From Prochilodus magdalenae (lineage: Eukaryota > Chordata > Actinopteri > Characiformes > Prochilodontidae), in contig JAMWET010001940.1 in NCBI GenBank assembly GCA_024036415.1, forward strand, positions 580,501-644,500: 64,000 bases of DNA, read 5' to 3'. Each line of letters opens with the position of its first letter. The first letter of the stretch is position 1. This document shows positions 38,791 through 50,800 of the stretch, one piece after another. The notes under the pieces are model-generated. The model did not search any database. It saw only the letters and a program-made list of their open reading frames with translations, and was not told the DNA's origin. The position numbers and the translations under genes were made by a program.

Positions 38791-41128
38791 TATATACTGA
38801 CTGAAACATGGCATGGAGACAGCTGTTTGGGAAAGATGCATGGGCTTAGGCCACATGCAGGACTTCTATGTAATAACTAAGACTGGGTCCTGTAGTTGGG
38901 TTCTATTAAAAACATAAGTAAGTTACTGAGCAGACCCTTAATTAAGGTAGATGGTTGTGGCACCACCAGGAATTAAACCTGTGATCTTCTGATGACAACT
39001 CCAGTAGTCAGAACCTTCCTTGTGTGTATAGCCTACTACTTATATGGAGAAATCAGAGGGACCTTAGAGTTTGATTGCTATTCACCCACAGCTAGACTCT
39101 TGTTCTGAGATCTGAGGAATGTTTTTTTAATTGATCAGTTGTATTATTTTGTTTTCTGTTAGCTCTGTAGCGCCACAGCAGAGAAGCAGACTTGACTCAG
39201 AAAGAGATAAAGAAAATAAAAATAGCAGAGCAACCCTTCCAAGGCTTTAAGTTCCTTTGATCACTTCCTTCCAAATGTTTTCATCTATTAAACACATGAT
39301 TTATGTTGTATAGGATTAATATATAAAAACTAATATGTCTTAGATGAATGTTTTGTGAATTTTTAGCTTTAGTCCAACAACAAGATCCTCTCCTCCCATC
39401 CGCCCAGCAGTGTGTTTACTGACTTCAAGGTTACAGGGGAAAATACAGGGAGGACTTCTTTCCTAAGCTTCAGGATGCATCCACCTACTCCCTGAAGATA
39501 ATGGATTCTGACCCTGGATGTCTGAGCTTTAGTTGGCACATTCCAGAAGATGAACAATAGCGTCTTTATTTCAGCATTAAGTAAAGTGATAAGAGAAAAT
39601 GAATAGCTCCTTTTGTGACTTCTGGTTGTGGTTGGGGTGTTAAAGGCAAGGTGTGGAACTGGCACATGAGTGAGCCATGCTTTGTGTAGAAAGAGACTTT
39701 TTTCACTTTTGCTGCTGTTTAGATAAAGGTGGAACACGCCCATTGGTCAGTGTAAACCAAAGTCATTATGTTCCCAACTTCTGATTCAAGACTCTTTCCC
39801 TCAACATACTATGAGATGGACTGAGCAAAGACGCAATGGTGGTAAAATCAAGCCAGAAAGTTCTCCCATCAAGTTACTCTATAGAGGGAAGCTACAGAGC
39901 ATTAGCTGCTTCGCTAAACCAAATGTTCAGACCCCAGACCAGTGAACATCCAAACTCACAGACTCTATAAGGCTGCAGGACCGAAAGCAAATAAAAAGCA
40001 CCCAAACCTGCACATTTGCACATGAACTGCATGTTACTTACTTGAGGTGGATTATTAAAATGGGACATTTTAGCTCCAAACAACCAAGCAGTAATCAGCA
40101 AATGTATTTATTGACCTGCGTTGCAACTGTATGGCCTAAATCACATGAACCACGCAAGTGCGCATTGTACATCTGCTTCACTATATCATAGTGTTGTAGT
40201 GTAATTAAGCATGTTGTATTATGGCTTTAATGCAGCATTTTATTTGAATTCCTGTGGCTGTTTTTCCGATTGGAAAAATAAAAAATGTACAAAAATCAAA
40301 TGCACAATCAAATGTTTCTTTAATCCAAAATGAATTAAATCAGTAATGTTTGATGTCTTTAGAAGTAACCTTGTTCATATATGATTACAGTTGCTTCCAG
40401 TTGGGTTCATTGGGTTTAAGTTGGCTCACTGAGGACCAGCTGTTCAGCTACAATCTGAGTTGTATCCAGTTGGGTTTAGGGGAGTTCAAGTTAGGACCCA
40501 GTTCTATACAGGATATGTGAACCCATGCATGTTTTGCACACATTCACACCGAGTATGAATATGGTGTGGTTGAACTTGAGGCCATTGTCCATGCATACAA
40601 ACAGACACTTGAGGCCCACTTAACTACTGTGACACACATACACAAGTATAATATTCCCTCTCCGATCACCAGGTGATGCTAAATTTGGACACAAATCCTG
40701 TCCTGGTTGTTAGACCACATCTAAATTACTGTAAAGGAGCAACTGGTGGGATGCCACAGTCTGTTAAATTCATATTCCAAATGATAGGGGCAAACTATAT
40801 ACCAGGAAATCCTTCCTCTATATTGAGTCATCATGTTCAAGTCTAAGGAGGAGAGAGTAAGATCAGGCTTACATGCTCCAGACCCAGCCATCTTTACTTC
40901 ATTGGGACTTTTCTTTTGGCACCGAAAGGCACACGTGTGGAGTTCATGGTGTTGCTCTGCTGTCATACAATAGCAATAATATGAAAGCCAAATGATTTGA
41001 AAAACACAAAAAGCATTTTGATGCTTTCATAAGGACATCTGCTTATATGAAGTCAATTGAGAATGTTCTTTTGGCGCCAGCCGGGATTTGCACAGTATGG
41101 CTAGCTGTGTACACTCAACACACTAACC

Positions 41129-41182
41129 ACACCCCCCCGCCACCCCTGCTCCCGCCGCCACCCCTGCTCCCGCAGCCACCCC
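41129..41182. repeat. GC-rich minisatellite
   Basis: About 2.5 units of roughly 21 bp based on CGCCACCCCTGCTCCCG, unusually GC-rich for this AT-rich desert. Confidence 0.75.
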
Positions 41183-41837
41183 GTCCCCTCCAAATTACAA
41201 TGTCATAGAAATGCATACTGATAATTCACATGACCTAGAACAATATGCACCCACCTTCACTTCAGTAATACAAACTGCTACTGTCTATCTATATCCAAGG
41301 CCCCGGCTACCCTAGGGAACTTTCAGGATTAGAGTTGACAGAAGGTGTCTATTTTCACTCTTTGGCAGCTGTTTGAAGTTAGTGTGGGGCTACAGTTGGG
41401 TTTAACACAATCACACATGGAAGAAGAACCTTTACACCCTTAAGTATTTTGTGAAATAACTCCAGCAAGTGTTAAGAGCTGCAGCTTTGTCTTCTTCTGT
41501 CCAGCAGTAATGTGCTTTACTGATACTGTATTCTGAACCCTGACTCTGTGAGCTCATTCTTTTGGTTTTTTTCATCCACTGCAGTAGTTCTCTTTTAAAT
41601 GCTCAGCCCTTGCCTCACAGTCAGCATGTTTTTTCACATTCAAGGCCAAGACAGAGCCAAACAACAAAGAAGGGGCTGTTGTCTAAATACTGTTGAAGAC
41701 TGTTGAAGACTGTTAAAGACTTTATTGAAGTTTAACCTGGAGTGATTTAAGGAAAACAGTATAGCCCATAGAAACCTTTATCGAGAGTATCAACTGCCTT
41801 GGTAATAATGTTAAACCTAATGACGTTTATAGTGTTG

Positions 41838-41910
41838 TTGTGATGGCAGCACCCAAATCCTTCACCTTTTTAAAGAGCCCGTATCATAGGCAACTACATT
41901 TACCTCAGTT
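41838..41910. repeat. Interspersed repeat, first of a pair
   Basis: TGATGGCAGCACCCAAATCC...CACCTTTTTAAAGAGCCC...CATAGGCAACT matches 43399-43470 in the same orientation (TGATGTCAGCACTCAAATG...CACCTGTTTAAAGGGCCC...CACAGGCAACT). Confidence 0.6.
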
Positions 41911-42754
41911 GGTATTAAATAAGACGTGTCCAGTACTACGTAGTATCATTAGCACTGAAAACATATGGACCAGTTGTCTGTTTGTAAACAGAGATCATGT
42001 ATATAGTGGGCGGAGCCTAACTCTTGCAGAAAGTTATAGGTAGCATAGCAGTGTCGGGTGTAGGAATATAGAAAGATGGATTATCCGGATGCTTCTCCAG
42101 GTGTTTAAATGGTTTATCAGCAGACAGTTTATACCAAGACAGTTTGTCACTAATTAATAAGCTAACACTTAGCACAGGGTGGGGTTTCCTGACCCAGAAT
42201 CACTGTCAGGTCAACGGGTCAAGGACTTGAAGTGGTCAAACTGTACAATGGCTGGATATACCTCTGGAAAAAGATATGCGCAGGATTTTTTGTATCTTTT
42301 TCATCAAACTTGGCAGGTTTATTTAAAAAGAAAGAACTCTCGTAACTCCATACAACCTAATGGTGAACTCGATGCAACTCTGTTAGGCATGGTGATGAAC
42401 TTTTTGGGAACTTTTACATCCCATTTAATGCACAAGTGGTAACAATTAATAATGACTAATAAAATGAGCCCACTGAACAATTATACCTGTATTCATCCCT
42501 CCTTAATATGCAATAGCCTTAACCCATAAGTAAAGTTCTTTATACAGCTTTATCCTCCACCTAAACACATGGAGTCGCTAAGTGACCTATATCGAACATC
42601 CTGGATGCAGTCACATGACTGTTGGTGAACATATGACCTCATTTAGAAAAGGGCGATGTGCTTGGTTAGTGCAGTTAGAGACAAAACCGGCTCATTTTAA
42701 AGTCTTGTTTTTGTACCTATAAAGTTTTAACCCATTTAAGAGCTCTAATGTTCA

Positions 42755-43090
42755 TATACCATATTCTATATCACATATACCCATATTCTATACTACATAT
42801 ACCCAGATCTATATTACATATATCCATATTCTATATCACATACACCCATATTCTATATTACAAATACCCATATTCTATGTTACATATACCCATGTTCTAT
42901 ATCACATATACCCATATTCTATATTACATATAGCTATATCTATATTACACATACCCATATTCTATATTACAAATACCCATATTCTATATTACATATACCC
43001 ATATCTATATTACACGTACCCATATTCTATATCACGTATACCCATATTCTACATTACATATACCCATATTCTACATTACATATACCCATT
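42755..43090. repeat. AT-rich minisatellite, unit about 21-22 bp
   Basis: At least fifteen tandem variants of CATATACCCATATTCTATAT(TA). The changes at the TTA/TCA position and the occasional loss of the TTC are shared among non-adjacent units. Confidence 0.9.
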
Positions 43091-43398
43091 CTGACGCCAT
43101 TTCTAGAACACCATGACAAAATACCGGTTATGAAATTGTTGTTGTTGTGACATATGCTATTATGACTCTATAATACTTACAGAAGACGCCATGTGACCTC
43201 TTTGTCACAATAAGACTGATCTTTTATGATCCCTCGGGAAAATAATGGGTTAACACTGCAATATTAGAGATTTAATGGTTCGTAGATTATGCAAATGTGA
43301 AGAATTGGTAGCGGCAAAGTTGTAAAAACTAATATGATCCTTTGATGATGAGGTTCAGTTACCTACTACTTTGGTAATACAGTCAAACCATTGTCTTG

Positions 43399-43470
43399 TA
43401 GTGATGTCAGCACTCAAATGTTTCACCTGTTTAAAGGGCCCAATTCACAGGCAACTTAAAGTTCCCGACA
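43399..43470. repeat. Interspersed repeat, second of a pair
   Basis: Partner of 41838-41910. Similarity fades on both sides. Confidence 0.6.
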
Positions 43471-44599
43471 AACCACGTCACGTCTATATAAAAGAAAAAT
43501 TCATGGACATTAAGGCATACAAATCTACAGTTTTGCACTTTACGGTCATGTCCTGGACACTGAATACTGAGATTAGACAGGTGATTTTTTGTATTACAGT
43601 TGGACCGACTGTCTAGCATGCCATGGGGATGTAGGCTTGTATAATCTTTACTATATACTGATAGTAAGCTGCACTTGCATTGCTAGATTAGTATTAACTG
43701 TATTTTGACCATGAAATATATGTTAGAACAATACCACTAGAACTACTGCTGCTATTGTTACCTGGGTAAATTCTATTTCAAGACAGGACGGGCTGATCCT
43801 ATCAGCTTAGCACGCTAACTTCACTAAATATCTCTGCAGCACAATACATAGACGTCTTTGACACACCATCACACCTGTTATTTCTTCACATTCTGTTGGT
43901 AATCTTAGTTCATTTTTAAATGTCTTCTAACATCAGCTTATTTTGGTGCACAATACCAAACAGAGGTGTTGACCTCTTAGTTTATGAAAAACCTGCTCAT
44001 GAGGCATCAAGCAACTTGATAAAAGCTGGTTTTACAAAATAGAGTAAAGAATTGAGTTAAAAATGTATGTTATATGTAAAATTACAACAGATGGTTTAAT
44101 TTATTATAATTAATTATATTATGTGGTGTAATTCTTACATATAAATTTAATTAGATATAAATTTAATTAGATCATGTATTAGACACATACATAGTGAAGC
44201 AACCACGGTTGTAATCATAAATAAAATGATGTGATGAGCATAAAGGTAGTCAGTAAACAGAGTCAAAAGTCTCTTCTAAATGTGATCTGGCCAAGGATTA
44301 TTAAAAAAATTAATGATAGGTTTTTCCTGAGTTTGGAAATAAGGGTTTTTATAAAGGAACAAAGCAATGCATAAACCAACTTCCCAATAGAAGTAATGGT
44401 ATTTGGCAAAGCCATGATCATAAGCAGTTTGAAACAAAAGATGAAAATGTGGGAGGGGTGAAACAGGTTATTTATTTATTTATTTATTTATTAAATGTTT
44501 TCAAACCATTTAGTTAACTGTCCTGGGACAGCAGGCTGTCCAAACTACCAGTACACAGTCGTTTTGTGATATGGTTCAGGTTTAAGAAAGAACACTAAG

Positions 44600-44847
44600 C
44601 TGCCCGGACATTGTGACGGACTGTGTCTGTCTGGAGCTGACCGCCCACAGCCGTCTGTCTGTCCTCCTGTCCGCCCTGCTGATAACAATCGTGTATGTGA
44701 AGCTCCTGCTCAGTGACGCAGGGGCGCGCGCACCGTCACGTCTGGAGCGCGAGCTTAGAACGCGCTCTGAGAGGAGAACCGTTACAACAGCTCGCCAGTT
44801 ACCGAGCGCTAGCGTGTCGTTAGCGTGAAACTGGAAATCTGGGGGAA
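44600..44847 (+). promoter_or_regulatory. morc3: CpG-rich morc3 promoter and 5'UTR
   Basis: Sharp rise in CpG density (GGGGCGCGCGCACCGTCACG, GGAGCGCGAGC, AACGCGCTC) in otherwise AT-rich DNA, ending at the morc3 start codon. No TATA box, as usual for CpG-island promoters. Confidence 0.65.
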
Positions 44848-47800
44848 ATGGCCACCCGTAAACGAAGAAGGATACCTCTGAGCTCCGTGAGTACAGTTTA
44901 TGTTTTGTTTACTATACGCGCGGCATGGAGGCTACCTCATATTCCCTCCTACTTCGTACGAGATTCAGAGACAGACGGTTTAAAACTGTCAACGTCTTTT
45001 TTAATGTCAGCCACCGATTAGCGTTATGCTAATATTAGCTCACATTCAATTTCTCAGGAACATTTCTCAGAACTTTATCATTTACAGTATGGCGAAAATG
45101 ACGTTTTACATTTGGATAAAACTTTTGGCTTTTATTAACCCACTAACAGACAGTGACAGCTCTCAGTCTTTAAAAGGAATCCCGCCAGTTTTCCAGAATT
45201 TCTGGATAAATTAATGCCTGAGGTGTGTGGTGAACTTGATGTCGTTGAAACGATTACTCCGTCACTACTGTCTTGGTCAAATTTCATTTTTATTACAGAC
45301 AGCATTCTTACAAGCACTTTCGTCCAATCTGACTCCCATATGAGCACATATGGAATGTAAATGGCCCCCTATGTTTACATCTCAGATACTAACATCATAT
45401 GCATCTCGCATAACATCACATGCGTCTCGTGGGCCTATTCAGGCTTTTTTCCTCTGGGCAAAACATCCCATCCTATGCATGCACTATTAGAACCTTCAGA
45501 TACATCAGGTGTAAACAGAGTTATGAGATGTAACAGACTGGTATGAAATGGTTAATTGCAGAGAAGCTTAAACAGTGACACAAATATAACCATATCCAAA
45601 CCACCAATAAACTTATATGTGTTTCTGAGTTTTAATGCTGATCATGGGTAAATACCTATAAATCTTAAACGAAAAGGCTTTCCTTGGCTTTCTTCCGCCC
45701 TACGACGTGAACAGATTTAAATACATTTTAGATCTAAACTTTATCACAAAAGAGTTTTTCCCCAGGTGTGAAAATATGGGTAAAAAGGAAGGGCTGGCAT
45801 TACCAGCTGTCACGAAAGTGATCTACTGCATGTGACAAACAATGCATTGGTGCAGCCTATAACACATTATTTTGATTTATTAAATATTTGTATTCATTTC
45901 ACGTAGTATATAATATACAGATCCACCACCAACCCTCCCCTACATCAAACATGGAAGGTGTAAGACAAGTAAAAAAAAAAAAAATTTGTCATTAGTGTAG
46001 TACTGCTGGTCAGAGCTCTAATTCACATGGATATGGGAAAACCTCTGGTGCTCGTCTACTTATCAAGATTCACAGACATGTAGCCAGACACATTGAGGCT
46101 ACCTATATGGAAAGAGTGTGCAAAATATACTTAGTGGTAAAATTTACTTACCCTGTTTATAATAAGTTGTTTTGGCTACTGTTCTTTAATGTAGCCAAAA
46201 CAACTTTGCTGCATATTGCACAATGGTCAGGTTGCATGTCTTGTACTCTCTTGCATATTGTAGCTAACAACGCAGCAGGGTTACAGTGAGGGGAGATCTA
46301 TTAATTAATTACTCGCTCATGGTGCTGTTCTCTTAAACGGATAAAAAAATAAAATTTAGAAAATGATAACATAGATTGTCATAAATACTTAGGTAACTGT
46401 TGACCTGGTTGACCCGCCCAAGTAAAGCCTATGTGTAGAAAATACTGCCAAGCTATAATAAAACAATGTCCCACGAATCAAAGCTGTGCATATCTTCCCT
46501 GTCTGGAAAGTTTTTTATTTTATTTATTTTTTTACATCTCAAGCATTTCATTTGTGAACATTATATTATCATTGGCTAGGAAAAGAAGTCCATCACAGTG
46601 TTGATTATTTTAATTGTGATATTATGATAATAATATATATAATAATATACACATACGGAACCAGTACCTGTAAGACTGCTGGTAATATCATTTTCACTTT
46701 AATTGTCCTTTCTCTTATAGCTCAGTCCTAAATTTCTCCACACTAACTCCACCAGCCATACCTGGCCCTTTGGTGCCATTGCTGAACTTATTGGTGAGTT
46801 CTTGATCCTTCATCAGCTCTTGAATTAAACTGAATTATGTCTGCACCAGAAAGATGTTTACCAACAGAGCGTACATAACATTTTACTTCCATTTTGTAAT
46901 TTCAGCTGTTTCAGAACATCCGTTTACTTTTCTAACTGTTGTTTCCTGTACATTCCTGTGTCTCACACATATTGCAGACAATGCTTACGACCCAGATGTC
47001 TGTGCCAAACAGTTTTGGATAGATTGGACACGCATCAAAGGGCTGGACTGCCTCTCATTCATGGATAATGGGGCAGGCATGAACAGAGCCAGACTGCATA
47101 AGATGCTTAGGTAGTGCCAAGTGTAACACATACTCACTTATTAGGCTGTAACATTTTAATTATAACAACACAATGCTCTTAAAAATAACAGTGACGTATT
47201 GTCTTTAATGTTGCTTCAGTTTTGGCTACAGTGACAAGAAAGCTGTGAGAGACCATGTCCCAGTAGGTGTCTATGGTAACGGCTTTAAATCAGGCTCCAT
47301 GCGTCTCGGGAAGGATGCCATCGTCTTCACCAAGACCAGAAACAGTATGAGTATAGGCCTGCTGTCCCAGTCTTACCTGGAGGCCATTAAAGCCCAACAG
47401 ATCATGGTCCCCATGCTCACCTTCAGGCGTGATGGACAAAACCAGTATCCTTTCCAGTGACTTGAATAGGAATTATAACATTGTTGACTGGGGTATAAAG
47501 CCACATCAACTGTTCTATGACATTACTTTCTTCATACTGACAGAAATCACATTTAATCAGTATTTGAGCAATACCACCTGTGGGCAGGAGTCAAGAAACT
47601 GACTAGCCCCAATTGAGTGTAATGGATCTTGCTGCTGAAATCAAATCAGCTCATTAATCATTCTGGTGGTGAGCTGGTGAGCTAAATCATGCACGTGCGA
47701 TGACATTTAAAATGTGCAGTGCTGGGAGTTGGGAAACAATGCCTTAGTTAATCCCACCGTAGCGTTATGATAGCCAATAATGGACACCTGTCAGGCCATG

Positions 47801-50800
47801 TATTCAGAACTGGAAGGTTATTGCTCTTCTTCAAGCACATTCAGCTGTCAAAAAGATGTGTCAATTGGCTACACATATCAAGGAGGAAAGACCTAAATAG
47901 GAGGTGAGGATTGTTCATAATAGATAAGTAAAAAGACAAGATGAGTTACTTTCCTTTGTCTGACACACACGCAAATATAGCTGGAAATATCAAATGTCCA
48001 GAGTTTGCTTCTTTAGCTGTGCACTACACGTGCCAAGCTAATGTATCTGACAATAGTAGAAGCCTATATCCACACAGATTAGTATTGTGCAAGCTGCGAT
48101 AAGAAGACTGGATGTTTAAATGATGCTATTTAGTGTGGTATAAACTTTAATTACTTCATTAGTCTCGTAGCTCTGGTGCTAAAAAGCAAACTTTTATCGT
48201 AATGCTTAAATACCGTTTAAGTCATATTAGATCATTAATTCTCCATTATTTAATGGACTTGGCCTTTGACGCTTAATGTCCCCAGAGTGGAAGATGCCAG
48301 TTTGAATGCCATCCTCACGTATTCCCTGTTCAGCACAGAGAAAGAGCTGTTCACAGAGTTGCGTGCCATCAGTGCTGTTGGACCCACTGGCACACGTATC
48401 ATTATCTGGAACTTGCGCAAGTGAGATGCATGTAGCATTTGTGCACACATATGTGATACATTTCCAATAAATATAAATGGCTAAATGAACGGATGGGTCA
48501 AATCACAGAAAGGTTACTTCTTTAATTTACTGATTGTCACTGAGTACGTACTGTGTAGTACTTTTTCTCTCTTGTAGGACAACAAGTGGTGAAACAGAAT
48601 TTGATTTTGAGACAGATAAGTATGACATTCAGATCCGAGCAAATGCCTGTGAGAAGACCAGTGAGAGCCAGGCCACAATGCCAGAGAGTCGCTTTTCACT
48701 AAGGGTAGGTTAACAGCTCACCTCATTAACAGCTCTCTTAAAGTAGCATGGACAGCTTTGATCAAGGTTTTACAATTTTTGGAACTGAAACTGGAATTTT
48801 CTTATGAGAAAAATGTTTCTTGAATTATTGTTTGCAGGCATACTGTAGCATTCTGTACCTGAAGCCACGCATGCAGATTAACATTAGAGGACAGAGGGTA
48901 AAATCCCAGCTCATCTCCAAGAGTCTGGCTCACATTGCCAATGACAACTACAGACCATCATTCCTAGTATCCTCAAAGTCAGCCTGAAATTAATATTTTT
49001 CCCTCTGTTGGATGATTCATGCACTTAGTCATATTAAGCACAATTTATCATACTCATTTTCTGTAACATTACAGCAAGGAAACTAATAATGTCATGTTTT
49101 GCCTTCTCCTGCCAGCATCCCTACCTATCATGAACTGCTCCACTGATTCAGACCCCATCACTGACTCCACACCATTCCACTGACTCCACACCATCACTGA
49201 TAACTGTGTTTCACTAAGAAACACAATGTTTGGCCAAAATGGATCTTGTGGCCCCATAGTTTAAATATATTTGGACTGCTGTCTTGCTCATTCTGTAGAG
49301 ATTCTTAACTGCGCTCACAGACCAAACGCATTCGCATCACCTTCGGGTTTAACACTAAAAGGAGAGAACATCACGGAATCATGTTGTATCACAAAAACAG
49401 GCTCATCAAAGCTTATGAAAGAGTTAGCTGCCAACGCAAGGTAAAACAAATAAAAACTGTTCCCTGCAGAAGGTCAAATAAAAAATAGTTTGTTCATATA
49501 TTAAAACTTTCACTGACATTTTGTTACACTGTCCTGTCCTCTAAATAAAAAAGGCAGAAAGAAAAGGTGTTGGAGTCATTGGAGTGATTGAATGTAATTT
49601 CCTCCAACCGACGCACAACAAACAAGACTTTGATGACACAGATAAATACAGGTAAGGCGTGTTTAAGTCACTTTTTTAGTATTTTTCTGTGATGATGGAC
49701 AGACAGATTGTGACGATCACTGAGCTAAAAGCAAAGCAATGTTTATTAAACAGAATGGTAGTGCAACACAGCAGCCAAAAAAACACTAAAGAGCAAACCA
49801 GGAAGTAAAAATAGAGTCAAACCAAAGAAGCTAACAAGAATAACAACAGGGAGAAATGCTCAGTACACACGGAGTGGCAATACTTCATAATGGGTTAGTG
49901 TGAGAGAGAAACATTTATACAAACAGACTAAATGGGGAACAGGAGTGTGTTAGTACTCCGGGGAGGATGATCTAAAAAACTGAACGGAATTGGAAGTTTG
50001 TGAACATGTGATGGAGACATCATCAGAGGTGAGAGCAGAACCAGTAGGCATGACATTTTCCAACACTTTTTCTATTAAAAATCATTTTTATTCAAAGTAA
50101 GAGAAAACCTTAAATATAGGACTGCAGGTTATTCAAGAAATCATATTATATGTATAGAATATACAGTTAAAATGTATTAATTATACTGATTATAATTATA
50201 CATTTGTACTTGTGTGTAGGAAAACCATGCATAACCTCAGTGTTAAACTGGAGGATTACTGGAACGAGATCCGCTACAAACGCAAGAAGGAGGATCCAAA
50301 ATGCACCATTCCAATAGAGGAGACAATGTGAGTACCAGAAGATGTTTTAGTTAAATGCACCTTTAGGTGGCTAGTTATTACTGACGTTTTGCTCTTAAAT
50401 GAAATGCTGTAATTACATACTTTGTTAAATAATTGTGTAATGATTTTTTATAATTAATTGCACAATTACATAATTTATTACATCAACAGTTTGTTTCAAC
50501 AGGTTTGGATATGCACTTCTGACTTTGGTTTTTAACAAAAAGATAGCTGTACAGACAGCAAAACACTATATGCAACAACCACAAACTTTGTAACTTGACC
50601 AAGAGAATATTTAGCAGTAGCAACATGTTACTAAATTATGCTTTATTCTCATTTATACATCTGCTTTATGATCTTGTGATGGTCTATATATGTGAAGGAA
50701 AGTTCCGGATCAGGTCTGGGTCCAGTGCGACAGCTGCCTGAAGTGGAGAAGACTTCCAGATGGCTTTGACAGCAGCCGTCTGCCTGAGAAATGGTTCTGT

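Larger units (their letters stand above)
36159..44590. other. Gene desert between cbr1 and morc3
   Basis: No coding exon recognised over 8.4 kb. In human, CBR3 and DOP1B lie between CBR1 and MORC3; neither is visible here. Contents: cbr1 3'UTR with AATAAA at 36479-36484, a repeat fragment at 36790-36905, a Tc1 fossil at 37470-37896, a half fold-back element at 38575-38790, a GC-rich minisatellite at 41129-41182, a repeat pair at 41838-41910 and 43399-43470, a 20-odd-bp satellite at 42755-43090 and a (TTTA)n run at 44466-44493. Confidence 0.7.

Noticed and set aside
38900..39000. tRNA-like head in the cbr1-morc3 desert
   Set aside because: A weak B-box-like block only; no A box and no tail.
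39369..39743. 124-codon minus-strand frame
   Set aside because: No recognisable motif. Parts resemble degraded sequence near 41500 (CCAGCAGT..TTACTGA and TCTGA.CCCTG words), which suggests an old repeat rather than a gene.
49690..50070. Possible mobile element in morc3 intron 9
   Set aside because: Looks like a fish interspersed repeat (GTGACGATCACTGAGC start, GTAGGCATGAC end), but I could find neither inverted ends nor a second copy in the window.
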